A DNA stretch of 30,234 bases, taken from contig JBFKOW010000018.1 in NCBI GenBank assembly GCA_041628615.1, positions 1 through 30,234 on the forward strand, in the 5' to 3' direction. Shown piece after piece: positions 1-7,517 of the stretch; positions within the stretch are counted from its first letter, which is position 1, and the number at the start of each line of letters is the position of its first letter. The position numbers were made by a program, and so were the translations under genes. The DNA is from JAMWZF01 sp041628615 (lineage in GTDB: Bacteria; Pseudomonadota; Alphaproteobacteria; Rhodobacterales; Rhodobacteraceae). Under the pieces are notes generated by a model. It had not been told where the DNA came from and made no database searches. It saw only the letters and a program-made list of their open reading frames with translations.

Positions 1-171
1 GTCGTTGCGCAGGTGGTCCGCTGTCGAAGGGTTGAGCATGATCCAGACCATCCGCGGCAGGGCGGCGTCCCAGGTGCGGGTCAGGCCGTACCGATACGCC
101 CCGCAGGCCGAGAACACCGCCTCGGACCGCGTGCCGGTCGCGACATGCCGCCGCCGGCGCAGCCGGGTCAT
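1..171 (-). CDS. DUF1643 domain protein, N-terminal part (cut by window edge)
   Basis: Reading leftward from an ATG at 171 gives 57 residues, open to base 1. They contain the DUF1643 hallmarks: a YRYGLTRTWD segment followed by WIMLNPSTADHLRND. DUF1643 proteins are usually about 160 residues, so roughly two thirds lie outside the window. The family's biochemical role is not established. It is a stand-alone small cytosolic protein in many alphaproteobacteria. The gene diverges from the VOC gene at 229, with 57 bases between the two starts. The plus-strand frame over the same bases (5-265) is arginine- and proline-rich shadow sequence and was discarded. The family call is from the motif; nothing can be said about the missing C-terminus. 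Confidence 0.8.
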   Translation of the reverse strand, partial: MTRLRRRRHVATGTRSEAVFSACGAYRYGLTRTWDAALPRMVWIMLNPSTADHLRND

Positions 172-228
172 TGACGCGGGCCCCGCCGCCGCGGGAGGCT
201 GGACCGGTCTGGACAGGGAGTTGCGGTC

Positions 229-615
229 ATGGAGCTTGGAGCGTTCTCGATTTCACTGGCGGTAAAGGACATCGCCGCCTCGCGGGCCTTCTACGAGATG
301 CTGGGCTTCAGCCCGATCGTCGAACCCGATCCCGGCGCGGACTGGATGATCCTGACCAACGGCGACCACGTGATCGGCCTGTTCCAGGGCATGTTCGAGC
401 GCAACATGCTGACCTTCAACCCCGGCTGGGATCAGCGGGCGCAGGAAACCGAAAGCTTCACCGATGTCCGCGATCTCGCCGAGACCCTGCGCGCCGGCGG
501 GCTGGACCTGCTGCAGGAGGCGGGTCTGGACGGGCGCGGGCCGGGCAGCTTCGTCGTCGTCGACCCGGACGGCAATCCGGTGCTCATCGATCAGCATCGG
601 CCGGCGCCGGATTGA
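229..615 (+). CDS. VOC (glyoxalase/bleomycin-resistance fold) family protein
   Basis: A 128-residue protein with the two-module beta-alpha-beta-beta-beta pattern of the vicinal oxygen chelate superfamily. It opens with the module SISLAVKDIAASRAFYEMLGF (residues 7-27) and ends with the VOC signature DPDGNPVLID (residues 112-121). Start ATG 229 has GGGAG ahead of it. The position that usually carries the last metal-binding Glu is Asp121 here, and a clear His/Glu metal set is not obvious, so a metal-dependent glyoxalase I activity should not be assumed. Homologues are commonly labelled glyoxalase or lactoylglutathione-lyase-like without a known substrate. Its last 32 bases overlap the 3' end of truB on the opposite strand. 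Confidence 0.85.
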   Translation: MELGAFSISLAVKDIAASRAFYEMLGFSPIVEPDPGADWMILTNGDHVIGLFQGMFERNMLTFNPGWDQRAQETESFTDVRDLAETLRAGGLDLLQEAGLDGRGPGSFVVVDPDGNPVLIDQHRPAPD

Positions 616-1507
616 TCACCCGGTCGGGCTGGAACGTCCCGCCGCGCCAGGTGCCGATGGCCACCGCGCGGCCGTCGCAGCTGACCCAGCAGGTCTCGCC
701 GAACTCGGCGCTGCCGATCACCGGCGCGGGGTTGCCGTGGCGCAGCCGGGCCGCGGCCTCGGGCGTGGCGCGCAGTTCGGTGACATCCGCCAGCCCGGCC
801 TCCACCGGCAGCAGCCGGGCGTCGAGTTCCGGGGTCCGGGCCAGCGCCTCGATCTCGTCCCAGCCGATGCCGTCCTCGGCATCGAACGGGCCGGACCAGA
901 TCCGCCGCAGGGTCTCGACATGGCCGAGACAGCCGAGCGCCGCGCCGAGGTCGCGGGCGATGGCGCGGACATAGCCGCCCTTGCCGCAGGTCATCTCGAG
1001 CACCGCCCGGTCGCGGTCGGGCCGGTCCACCAGCACCAGTTCCTCGACCCACAGCGGGCGCGCGGCGATCTCCACCTCCTCGCCGGCGCGGGCCTTCGCG
1101 TAGGCGCGCTCGCCGCCGATCTTCACCGCCGAGAAGGCGGGCGGCACCTGCATGATCTCGCCCACGAAGGCGCCCAGCGCGTCCTTGATCTCGTCATCCG
1201 AGGGGCGGGCGTCGGAGGTGGCGATCACCTCGCCCTCGGCGTCGTCGGTGTTGGTGGCGGCGCCGAAGCGGACGGTGAAGCTGTAGGCCTTGAGCGCCTC
1301 GGTCACCAGCGGCACGGTCTTGGTCGCCTCGCCCAGCGCCACCGCCAGCACCCCGGTCGCCGCCGGGTCAAGGGTGCCGGCATGCCCGGCCTTGCGGGCG
1401 TTGAGCGCCCAGCGGACCTTGTTCACGACCGCCGTCGAGGTCGGCCCGGCGGGCTTGTCCACCACCAGCCATCCCGAGATGTCGCGTCCCTTCTGCCGCC
1501 GTGCCAT
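584..1507 (-). CDS. truB: tRNA pseudouridine(55) synthase TruB
   Basis: TruB converts uridine 55 in the T-loop of nearly all tRNAs to pseudouridine, and acts in the cytosol. The 307-residue product starts MARRQKGRDISGWLVVDKPA and carries the family motif HAGTLDPAATGVL, with the catalytic Asp at residue 47 (Asp48 in E. coli). The chosen start is ATG 1507, because it puts the conserved 'G-W-L-V-V-D-K-P' strand about 12 residues from the N-terminus as in homologues. An upstream frame extension to 1564 overlaps the neighbouring gene's end and is not conserved-looking. It is the third gene of a minus-strand cluster rbfA - glycosidase - truB, which joins ribosome maturation with tRNA modification. 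It converges with, and overlaps by 32 bases, the VOC gene. Confidence 0.95.
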   Translation of the reverse strand: MARRQKGRDISGWLVVDKPAGPTSTAVVNKVRWALNARKAGHAGTLDPAATGVLAVALGEATKTVPLVTEALKAYSFTVRFGAATNTDDAEGEVIATSDARPSDDEIKDALGAFVGEIMQVPPAFSAVKIGGERAYAKARAGEEVEIAARPLWVEELVLVDRPDRDRAVLEMTCGKGGYVRAIARDLGAALGCLGHVETLRRIWSGPFDAEDGIGWDEIEALARTPELDARLLPVEAGLADVTELRATPEAAARLRHGNPAPVIGSAEFGETCWVSCDGRAVAIGTWRGGTFQPDRVINPAPADADR

Positions 1508-1544
1508 GCCGTCCTCCGATCGTTCAGGAGCGGGCGGGGTACAT

Positions 1545-2258
1545 CTACTGCCGGATGCCGACAATAGGTCCCATGGCGAAACCCGCGTCGGACCGGCCGA
1601 GCGCGGGCGCGTGCAGCCGGCTCACCTTGCCGTCGAAATACAGCGCGTCCGGCAGGTCGAGCCGGTCCCGGAACAGGGTGGCGAAGTCGTGGAAGTTGAC
1701 CGGCGCGTCCGAGATCGCGAAGACCACGCGCCCGCCGTCCGCCGAGGTGCCGACACCGTTGCGGACGAAGCGGCTGTCGCTGCCCTCGATGAATCTCGGG
1801 TGCAACGCGCCGTCGATCACCAGCATCGGCCCGGACTGGGTGGCGAAGCGGCAGTCGGGCCGCGCGGCGAGGTAGGCCCGCGTCTCCCAGACCCGGGCGC
1901 TGTCCGTGCCGATGCAGAACACGCCGTTGGGCAGCATCCCGAAATTGCCGGGCCCGGCGCTCGCGATCACCCGCATCTTCTCGGTGCCGTTCTCGACATA
2001 GTGGCCGACGGGCGACCGGTCGGGGTGAAACATCCCGGCGTTCATCGCCATCGCCAGCGGCCCTGCATCGGCCTCGACCGCCTCGAAGGAACCGTAGAGC
2101 GCGCCATTCGCATCAGTGTGGAACAGCTCGATGGGGGTCTCGGCGGGGTCGACCTCGCAGACCGTGAAGGGGGTGCCGGCATGGACGATCCGGGCGCAGT
2201 CCACCGCTTCCGCCGCCGCGGCGGCGACCGACAGCAGGGTGGCGAGAAGAAGCATCAT
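1545..2258 (-). CDS. Secreted phosphodiester glycosidase family protein (DUF2233/NAGPA-like)
   Basis: A 237-residue protein with a short hydrophobic signal sequence (about residues 1-16, MMLLLATLLSVAAAAAEA) and a body typical of the DUF2233/NAGPA fold: LAMNAGMFHPDRSPVGHYVENG, GNFGMLPNGVFCIG, and a C-terminal LYFDGKVSRLHAP followed by GPIVGI. The fold is known from the human mannose-6-phosphate uncovering enzyme. The bacterial substrate is unknown, and a periplasmic glycan or phosphodiester-linked sugar is an inference. The ATG at 2258 overlaps the rbfA stop by four bases (ATGA), so translation is probably coupled. It sits 37 bases upstream of truB. Embedding of a secreted hydrolase between two RNA/ribosome genes is seen in related Rhodobacterales and does not by itself indicate function. 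Confidence 0.85.
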   Translation of the reverse strand: MMLLLATLLSVAAAAAEAVDCARIVHAGTPFTVCEVDPAETPIELFHTDANGALYGSFEAVEADAGPLAMAMNAGMFHPDRSPVGHYVENGTEKMRVIASAGPGNFGMLPNGVFCIGTDSARVWETRAYLAARPDCRFATQSGPMLVIDGALHPRFIEGSDSRFVRNGVGTSADGGRVVFAISDAPVNFHDFATLFRDRLDLPDALYFDGKVSRLHAPALGRSDAGFAMGPIVGIRQ

Positions 2259-2692
2259 GCCTCGTCGTCGGGCGTGTCGGACGCGTCCCGCGCGGCGATG
2301 TCCTGCCGGACATGGTCGTCCGAGAACAGCCGCCGGGTCTCGTCCATCTTGTCGAAGGTCTCGTCGATCCGAAACCGGAGTTCGGGCGAGAACTTCAGCG
2401 TCAGGCCGCGGTTCACCAGCCGGCGGATCTCGGCCCGGTTGCGGTTCAGCGCCGCCAGCGCCGCCTCCGCATCGCGGCCGCCGAGCGGCAGGACATAGGC
2501 GGTCGCCACCTTCAGGTCGGGCGAGGTCCGCACCTCGCCCACGGTGATCGAGACGCGCTGCAGGTCCGGGTCGTGGACCTCGCCGCGGGCCAGCACCTCG
2601 GACAGTGTCCGGCGGATCAGTTCGCCGACCCGAAGCTGGCGCTGCGACGGACCGGCGCCGTCATTGAATCTGTTCTTTCCCATGGCCGCCAT
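2255..2692 (-). CDS. rbfA: Ribosome-binding factor A
   Basis: RbfA is a KH-fold 30S assembly factor needed for late processing of 16S rRNA 5' end and for growth in the cold. The 145-residue product has the alphaproteobacterial opening PSQRQLRVGELIRRTLSEVL, then DPDLQRVSITVGEVRTSPDLKVATAYVLPLGG, ending in RFRIDETFDKMDETRRL. Two in-frame ATGs are possible, 2692 and 2683. The second gives MGKNRFNDG, which looks closer to homologues. Neither has a strong ribosome-binding site. Only about 38 bases separate it from the divergent dapB, so promoters must be compact or overlapping. It is the first gene of the cluster with the DUF2233 protein and truB. Confidence 0.94.
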   Translation of the reverse strand: MAAMGKNRFNDGAGPSQRQLRVGELIRRTLSEVLARGEVHDPDLQRVSITVGEVRTSPDLKVATAYVLPLGGRDAEAALAALNRNRAEIRRLVNRGLTLKFSPELRFRIDETFDKMDETRRLFSDDHVRQDIAARDASDTPDDEA

Positions 2693-2730
2693 GTAAGCCC
2701 GGGGGCCAAGGAAGTGAAGCGGAGGCAGCG

Positions 2731-3546
2731 ATGCACGACGATGTGCCGGCGATCGCGGTGAACGGCGTGTCCGGGCGGATGGGCCGGATGCTGGTGCAGG
2801 AGGTCGCGGCCAACCCGCGCTGCCGCCTGATCGGGGCGCTGGAACGGTCCGGCCATGACTGGATCGGCATGGACGTGGGCGTCGCGATGGGCGGGGCCGA
2901 GATCGGCGTCACCGTGACCGACGACCCGCTGCCGGTGCTGGCCCAGGCCCAGGGGGTGATCGACTTCACTGCCCCGGCGGCGACGGTGGCCCTTGCCGGT
3001 CTCGCCGCGCAGGCCCGCGCGGTCCACGTCATCGGCACCACCGGCCTGTCGGCGGAGGACCTGGCGAAGATCGGCGCCGCCGCCCGCCACGCGGTCATCG
3101 TCCGCGCCGGCAACATGTCGCTCGGCGTCAACCTTCTGGTCGGTCTCACCCGCAAGGTGGCCGAGGCGCTGGGCCCGGATTTCGACATCGAGGTGGTGGA
3201 GGCGCACCACAACCAGAAGGTCGATGCGCCCTCGGGCACCGCGCTGATGCTGGGCGAGGCCGCCGCCGAAGGACTGGGGGTGTCGCTCGACGCCGTCGCC
3301 GACCGGGGCCGTGACGGGCTGACCGGGGCTCGGCGGCCCGGCGCCATCGGCTTCGCCTCGGTGCGCGGCGGCGACATCGTCGGCGAGCACGACGTCATCT
3401 TCGCCGGGGCCGGCGAGCGGGTGGTCCTGCGCCACATCGCCACCGACCGGGCGATCTTTGCCCGCGGCGCGGTCCGCGCGGTGCTCTGGGGGCAGGACAA
3501 GGCGCCGGGCGAATACGACATGGCGGACGTGCTGGGCCTGACCTGA
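2731..3546 (+). CDS. dapB: 4-hydroxy-tetrahydrodipicolinate reductase
   Basis: DapB reduces 4-hydroxy-tetrahydrodipicolinate to tetrahydrodipicolinate with NAD(P)H, in the diaminopimelate/lysine pathway that supplies peptidoglycan and protein. The 271 residues begin with a Rossmann motif VNGVSGRMGRM (residues 10-20). The active-site stretch EAHHNQKVDAPSGTA has His159, His160 and Lys163, which match the E. coli numbering. The length is typical. The start at ATG 2731 has GGAGG six bases upstream. It diverges from rbfA. All key residues visible are intact. Confidence 0.96.
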   Translation: MHDDVPAIAVNGVSGRMGRMLVQEVAANPRCRLIGALERSGHDWIGMDVGVAMGGAEIGVTVTDDPLPVLAQAQGVIDFTAPAATVALAGLAAQARAVHVIGTTGLSAEDLAKIGAAARHAVIVRAGNMSLGVNLLVGLTRKVAEALGPDFDIEVVEAHHNQKVDAPSGTALMLGEAAAEGLGVSLDAVADRGRDGLTGARRPGAIGFASVRGGDIVGEHDVIFAGAGERVVLRHIATDRAIFARGAVRAVLWGQDKAPGEYDMADVLGLT

Positions 3547-3579
3547 TGGGAGGGGCTGACTCCGCGCCTGCCGCGGTCG

Positions 3580-3614
3580 TTAAGTGAACCATAACCACGG
3601 TTGCGGCGTAATAC
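3580..3614 (+). promoter_or_regulatory. Possible CtrA-type box and -10 element ahead of the secreted protein gene
   Basis: TTAA-GTGAACC-ATAA at 3580-3594 differs by one base from the CtrA consensus TTAA-N7-TTAA. A good -10, TAATAC, lies at 3609-3614 with no recognisable sigma-70 -35. A CtrA box sitting over the -35 region is the known architecture of CtrA-activated promoters. The gene's ATG at 3640 has GGAGA about seven bases ahead. This is a pattern match only; TTAACC/ATAACC words are common in alphaproteobacterial intergenic DNA. Confidence 0.35.
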
Positions 3615-3639
3615 CGGCATTCAAGACCGGAGACGACCC

Positions 3640-4008
3640 ATGCTGCGCGCTGTCCTGACCGCCCTGTTCGCCATCGCCATCCCCGCCGCCGCGTCGGCCA
3701 CCGAATACCGCACCGTGTCGGACCGCGGGGAATTCCTGTCCCTGGTGGATGGCAAGGAGTTGCGCATCGGCGCCCTCGGCATCCGGATCCGGGTCGAGGA
3801 CGACGGGTCGATCGCCGGACGCGCCTCGGGCTGGGATCTGACCGGCCGGTGGAACTGGCAGGACGGCTATTTCTGCCGCGAGATGGACTGGTCGGGCTAC
3901 GAGATCGAATACAATTGCCAGTTGGTGGAGGTGACCGACGCCAATAACCGGGTGCGGTTCACCGTGGACCGCGGCGCGGGAGATTCGGCGATCTTCAACC
4001 TGCGCTGA
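3640..4008 (+). CDS. Small secreted protein of unknown function
   Basis: A 122-residue product with a signal peptide (MLRAVLTALFAIAIPAAASA, cleavage near residue 20) and a short, probably beta-rich domain. It contains the aromatic stretch WDLTGRWNWQDGYFCREMDW and two cysteines, Cys79 and Cys93, that could form a periplasmic disulfide. I chose ATG 3640 over the upstream TTG at 3601 because it begins the signal peptide directly and has GGAGA upstream. It resembles conserved hypothetical proteins of Rhodobacterales. I recall some of these being mislabelled 'dihydrodipicolinate reductase' because they lie next to dapB, but nothing here supports enzymatic activity of that kind. Function is not recognised. 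Confidence 0.72.
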   Translation: MLRAVLTALFAIAIPAAASATEYRTVSDRGEFLSLVDGKELRIGALGIRIRVEDDGSIAGRASGWDLTGRWNWQDGYFCREMDWSGYEIEYNCQLVEVTDANNRVRFTVDRGAGDSAIFNLR

Positions 4009-4042
4009 CGCCGGCTCGCGACCGGCAGCCGGTCTCGGGCGC

Positions 4043-4276
4043 CTAGAAGTCGGTGGCGATGCCCTTGTGTGCCCAGTCGCCGTGGCGCGTGGGCTCCGGT
4101 CCGTCGGTCCCCCCGAGTTCCGGCGGCAGGTCGGCCCCGGCGGCCGCGCGGCGGCGGGCCTCGGCCTCCTGCAGCGCCCGGCGCGCGGCGGCCGGCAGGT
4201 CGGCGCGGGCGTCGGCCGTCTCGGGGCGGGGCGCGGGGCCGGTCGCGGGGTCGTCGGAGTGGTCGCTCTCGGTCAT
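4043..4276 (-). CDS. DUF1674 protein, succinate dehydrogenase assembly factor 4-like
   Basis: A 77-residue protein whose C-terminus, LPPELGGTDGPEPTRHGDWAHKGIATDF, is the conserved DUF1674 motif (LPPE-GG-GGPEPTRYGDW). It is preceded by a disordered, acidic N-terminus and an Ala/Arg helix. DUF1674 includes mitochondrial SDHAF4/Sdh8, which binds flavinylated SdhA and shields it before complex II assembly. The bacterial members are presumed to do the same, although sdh genes are not in this window. It diverges from rsmB with 44 bases between starts. The length is typical of bacterial members. Confidence 0.85.
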   Translation of the reverse strand: MTESDHSDDPATGPAPRPETADARADLPAAARRALQEAEARRRAAAGADLPPELGGTDGPEPTRHGDWAHKGIATDF

Positions 4277-4320
4277 GGCGCGTCCTTGTGACGGTCGATC
4301 CCTCTGATATACGGCCCGTC

Positions 4321-5691
4321 ATGCCGCGAACAACCCGCCCCGGCCCCCGGTCCGGACGCCCCCGACACAAGACGCCCCGCCGCGAGGCCGAACCCGGACC
4401 GGGTGCGGCCGGTGCGCCCGCGGCCGCCGATCCGTCCGGGCTGGCGCCGCGCCGGGCGGCATGGCGGCTGCTGAACGCGATCACGCTCGAGGGGCGGACG
4501 ATGGCAGAGCTGGCCGACACCCTCTCCGGCCTCTCCCCCGCCGACCGGGCGCGGGCGCAGCGGCTCGCGCTCGAGACCTGCCGGGCGCTGGGCCGGGCCG
4601 ACCGGGTGCTGAAGCCGTTCCTCGACAAGCGGCCGAAGCCGCAGGTGCAGAACCTGCTGCGGCTCGGCGTGGTGGAACTGGCCGGCGGCGCGGCGGCGCA
4701 CGGGGTCGTCGATGGACTGGTGACGCTGGCGGCGTCGGACCGCCGCACGGCCTCGGCCAAGGGGCTAGTCAACGCGGTGCTGCGCAAGGCCGCCGGGGCG
4801 GTGGAGGGCTGGGACCGGCTGCCGGTGCCGGTGCTGCCGCGCTGGCTGCGCCAGCCGCTGGTCGCCGCCTGGGGCCAGAGCGCGGTGGGCTGGATCGAGA
4901 CCGCGCACCTGCGCGGCGCGCCGCTCGACCTGACCGCGCGGGACGATCCGGCGGCGGTGGCGGCGATGACCGGCGGTAGCCTGCTGCCCACCGGATCGGT
5001 GCGGATCGCTGCCCCGGTGCAGGTCTCGGACCTGCCGGGCTACGGCGAGGGCGCGTGGTGGGTGCAGGATGCCGCCGCCGCGCTGCCGGCCCGGATGCTG
5101 GCGCCGCAGCGGGGCGAGCGGATCGCCGATCTCTGCGCCGCGCCGGGCGGCAAGACCCTGCAACTGGCCGCCGCCGGGGCCGAGGTCACGGCGGTCGATG
5201 CTTCCGCGCCGAGACTTGAGCGGGTCGCCGAGAACCTTGCCCGCACGGGGCTGTCGGCCCGGCTGGTGGCGGCAGATGCCCGGCACTTCGCCGAGACCGG
5301 GTTCGACGCCGTGCTGCTCGACGCGCCCTGTTCGGCCACCGGCACGATCCGGCGCCACCCGGACCTGCCGCTGGCCCGCGACGGGGCCGGGATTGACGGG
5401 CTCATTGCCCAGCAGGCGACGCTCATCGACCATGCCCTGACCCTGCTCGCCCCCGGCGGCCGGCTGGTGTTCTGCACCTGCAGCCTGTTGCCGGACGAGG
5501 GTGAGTGCCAGGCCGAGGCGGCGCTGGAGCGGCACCTGGGGCTGACCGTCGACACCGGCTGGCAGGCGCAGGGCTGGGCCGCGCCGGAGTGGATCACCGA
5601 GGAGGGCGGGCTGCGGCTGCGGCCGGATTACTGGCGCGACGCCGGAGGCATGGACGGCTTCTATGCCGTGGTGATGCGAAAGCCCGCGTGA
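4321..5691 (+). CDS. rsmB: 16S rRNA m5C methyltransferase, RsmB/Sun family
   Basis: It methylates a cytosine of 16S rRNA (C967 in E. coli numbering) with S-adenosylmethionine. The 456-residue protein has a basic, probably disordered N-terminal tail (1-40), a NusB-like RNA-binding domain (about 42-170, LSPADRARAQRLALETCRALGRAD), and a Rossmann methyltransferase domain with the SAM-binding motif LCAAPGGKTLQLAAAGA. Both family cysteines are present: Cys337 in DAPCSATGT and the nucleophile Cys387 in FCTCSLLP. The frame is open upstream of ATG 4321, but this start follows the divergent DUF1674 promoter space and begins the basic tail seen in relatives. It is followed at 74 bases by the heparinase-like gene. 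Confidence 0.93.
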   Translation: MPRTTRPGPRSGRPRHKTPRREAEPGPGAAGAPAAADPSGLAPRRAAWRLLNAITLEGRTMAELADTLSGLSPADRARAQRLALETCRALGRADRVLKPFLDKRPKPQVQNLLRLGVVELAGGAAAHGVVDGLVTLAASDRRTASAKGLVNAVLRKAAGAVEGWDRLPVPVLPRWLRQPLVAAWGQSAVGWIETAHLRGAPLDLTARDDPAAVAAMTGGSLLPTGSVRIAAPVQVSDLPGYGEGAWWVQDAAAALPARMLAPQRGERIADLCAAPGGKTLQLAAAGAEVTAVDASAPRLERVAENLARTGLSARLVAADARHFAETGFDAVLLDAPCSATGTIRRHPDLPLARDGAGIDGLIAQQATLIDHALTLLAPGGRLVFCTCSLLPDEGECQAEAALERHLGLTVDTGWQAQGWAAPEWITEEGGLRLRPDYWRDAGGMDGFYAVVMRKPA

Positions 5692-5764
5692 CAGGACCGA
5701 ATCAGGCCGGTATCCTGCCCGGCAAAGGCGGCGGTCCACGCCGCGACGAGCAGAGGCAGTCGGT

Positions 5765-7501
5765 TTGGTCTCGATCCCGTTCTCCGGTCCCCGGCGCCTG
5801 CGCCTGTTGCACCGCCTGCACGCCTTCGTGGCGGTCCGCGCCCGGGCGGCGGGCGGATTCCGCTATGCGCCCGAGCCACGGACGGTCGGCGAAGCCGCAC
5901 GCGGCCGCCAGCTGCTGGCCGGGAACCTGCTGTTCGGCGGCCATCTTGTCGAGGCGCCGGGGCTGACCCCATGGGACATCGACCCGCCGGGACCCGGTTT
6001 CGCGGCGGAGGCCCAGGGGTTCACCTGGCTGGACGATCTCTACGCCGTCGGTGACGACCGGGCGCGCGAGACCGCGCGGCGCTGGACCATGGACTGGATC
6101 GCGCGCTTCGGCGCGGGGCAGGGCCCGGGCTGGACCCCGCAACTGACCGCCCGCCGGGTGATCCGGCAGATCAACCACGCCCTGTTCCTGCTGCGCGGGC
6201 AGGGCCGCGACGTGTCGGAGCCGTTCTACCGGGCGCTCGGGCGGCAGACCACGTTCCTTGCCCGGTCGTGGCGCGCGACGCCGCCCGGCCTGCCCCGCAT
6301 CGAGGCGCTGACCGGCACGATCCATGCCGGGCTGAGCCTTCTGGGCATGGACGATCATGTCGGCCCGGCGATCGAGGCGCTTTGCCGCGAGGCCGAGACC
6401 GTGATCACCGACCGGGGCGGGGTGCCGAGCCGCAATCCCGAGGAACTGCTCGAGATCCTGACCCTGCTGAACTGGGCGGTGCTGGCGATCCGCGCCGCCG
6501 AACGCCCGGTGCCCGAGGTGCTGCTGACGGCCATCGCGGCGATCGTGCCCAACCTCCGGGCGCTGCGCCATGCCGATGGCGGCCTGGCCCGGTTCCACGG
6601 CGGCGGGCGGGGCGGCTTCGGCCGTGTCGACCAGGCACTGGCGGACGCCGCGGTGCGGGCGCAGCCGCGCCGCCACGGGCTGCACATGGGCTATGCCCGC
6701 CTCGTTGCGGGGCGAACCACGCTGATCCTCGACGCGGGCCGGCCGCCCTCCGGCGCCTGCGCCGTGACCGCCCATGCCTCGACGCTCGCCTTCGAACTGA
6801 CCTCGGGCCGGCGGCCGCTGATCGTCAATGCCGGGTCCGGGCGCAGCTTCGGCCCCGACTGGCGCCGGGCGGGCCGGATCACCGGATCGCATTCGACGCT
6901 GGGGCTCGATCTCTGGTCGTCCTCCCGCTTCCTGCCGGGGCGGTCCGAGACCGATCCGGAGCCGCTGGCCGAGGGGCCGGTCAAGGTCGATTACGAGATC
7001 ACCAGCCACGACGGCATCGCCCGGATCGAGGCGTCGCACGACGGCTATCGCCGCCGGTTCGGGCTGTTGCACGGCCGGACGCTGGACCTCACCCATACCG
7101 GGCGCGAGCTGTCTGGGGTCGATTTCCTCGCCGCGCTGTCCGGCGGCGACAAGGCCCTGTTCGATACCGCGATGGACGAGCATGCGCTGCAGGGATTGCC
7201 CTTCGTGGTCCGCTTCCACCTGCATCCCGAGGCCCAAGCCGAACTGGATCTCGGCGGCCGGGCGGTCTCGATCGCGCTCAAGAGCGGCGAGGTCTGGGTG
7301 CTGCGCCATGACAGCGCCTGCGACCTGGCGGTCGCGCCCTCGGTCTATCTCGAAACCGGCCGGCTGCGGCCCCGCGCCACACAGCAGGTGGTGTTATCCG
7401 GGCGCGCGATGTCCTATGCGACGCAGGTCCGCTGGTCCCTCGCCAAGGTGCAGGACACGCCGAACGCGACCCGGGACCTGGCGGCGGTGAACGCTGAATA
7501 G
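5765..7501 (+). CDS. Heparinase II/III family protein
   Basis: A 578-residue protein read from TTG 5765, the first available start in frame, with a weak AGAGG upstream. Its N-terminal half is alpha-helical, with the patterns GRQLLAGNLLFGGHLVEAPG, FTWLDDLYAVGD and NPEELLEILTLLNWAVLA. The C-terminal half is the beta-sandwich domain of heparinase II/III-like proteins (LTSGRRPLIVNAGSGRSFG, SHSTLGLDLWSSSRF). The family holds polysaccharide lyases of glycosaminoglycans and alginate, but the alphaproteobacterial branch next to rsmB/purH has no demonstrated substrate. No clear signal peptide is visible, so the location is uncertain. It is followed 16 bases later by purH and may be co-transcribed. Confidence 0.88.
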   Translation: MVSIPFSGPRRLRLLHRLHAFVAVRARAAGGFRYAPEPRTVGEAARGRQLLAGNLLFGGHLVEAPGLTPWDIDPPGPGFAAEAQGFTWLDDLYAVGDDRARETARRWTMDWIARFGAGQGPGWTPQLTARRVIRQINHALFLLRGQGRDVSEPFYRALGRQTTFLARSWRATPPGLPRIEALTGTIHAGLSLLGMDDHVGPAIEALCREAETVITDRGGVPSRNPEELLEILTLLNWAVLAIRAAERPVPEVLLTAIAAIVPNLRALRHADGGLARFHGGGRGGFGRVDQALADAAVRAQPRRHGLHMGYARLVAGRTTLILDAGRPPSGACAVTAHASTLAFELTSGRRPLIVNAGSGRSFGPDWRRAGRITGSHSTLGLDLWSSSRFLPGRSETDPEPLAEGPVKVDYEITSHDGIARIEASHDGYRRRFGLLHGRTLDLTHTGRELSGVDFLAALSGGDKALFDTAMDEHALQGLPFVVRFHLHPEAQAELDLGGRAVSIALKSGEVWVLRHDSACDLAVAPSVYLETGRLRPRATQQVVLSGRAMSYATQVRWSLAKVQDTPNATRDLAAVNAE

Positions 7502-7517
7502 GACGAAGGACGCTGCG

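Noticed and set aside
5..265. Plus-strand open frame of 86 codons at the left edge
   Set aside because: Arg-rich shadow; the minus strand over 1-171 carries a clear DUF1643 motif.
584..615. Overlap of VOC and truB 3' ends as a sign of a misplaced stop or frameshift
   Set aside because: Both C-termini look complete and convergent overlaps of this size are common in dense genomes.
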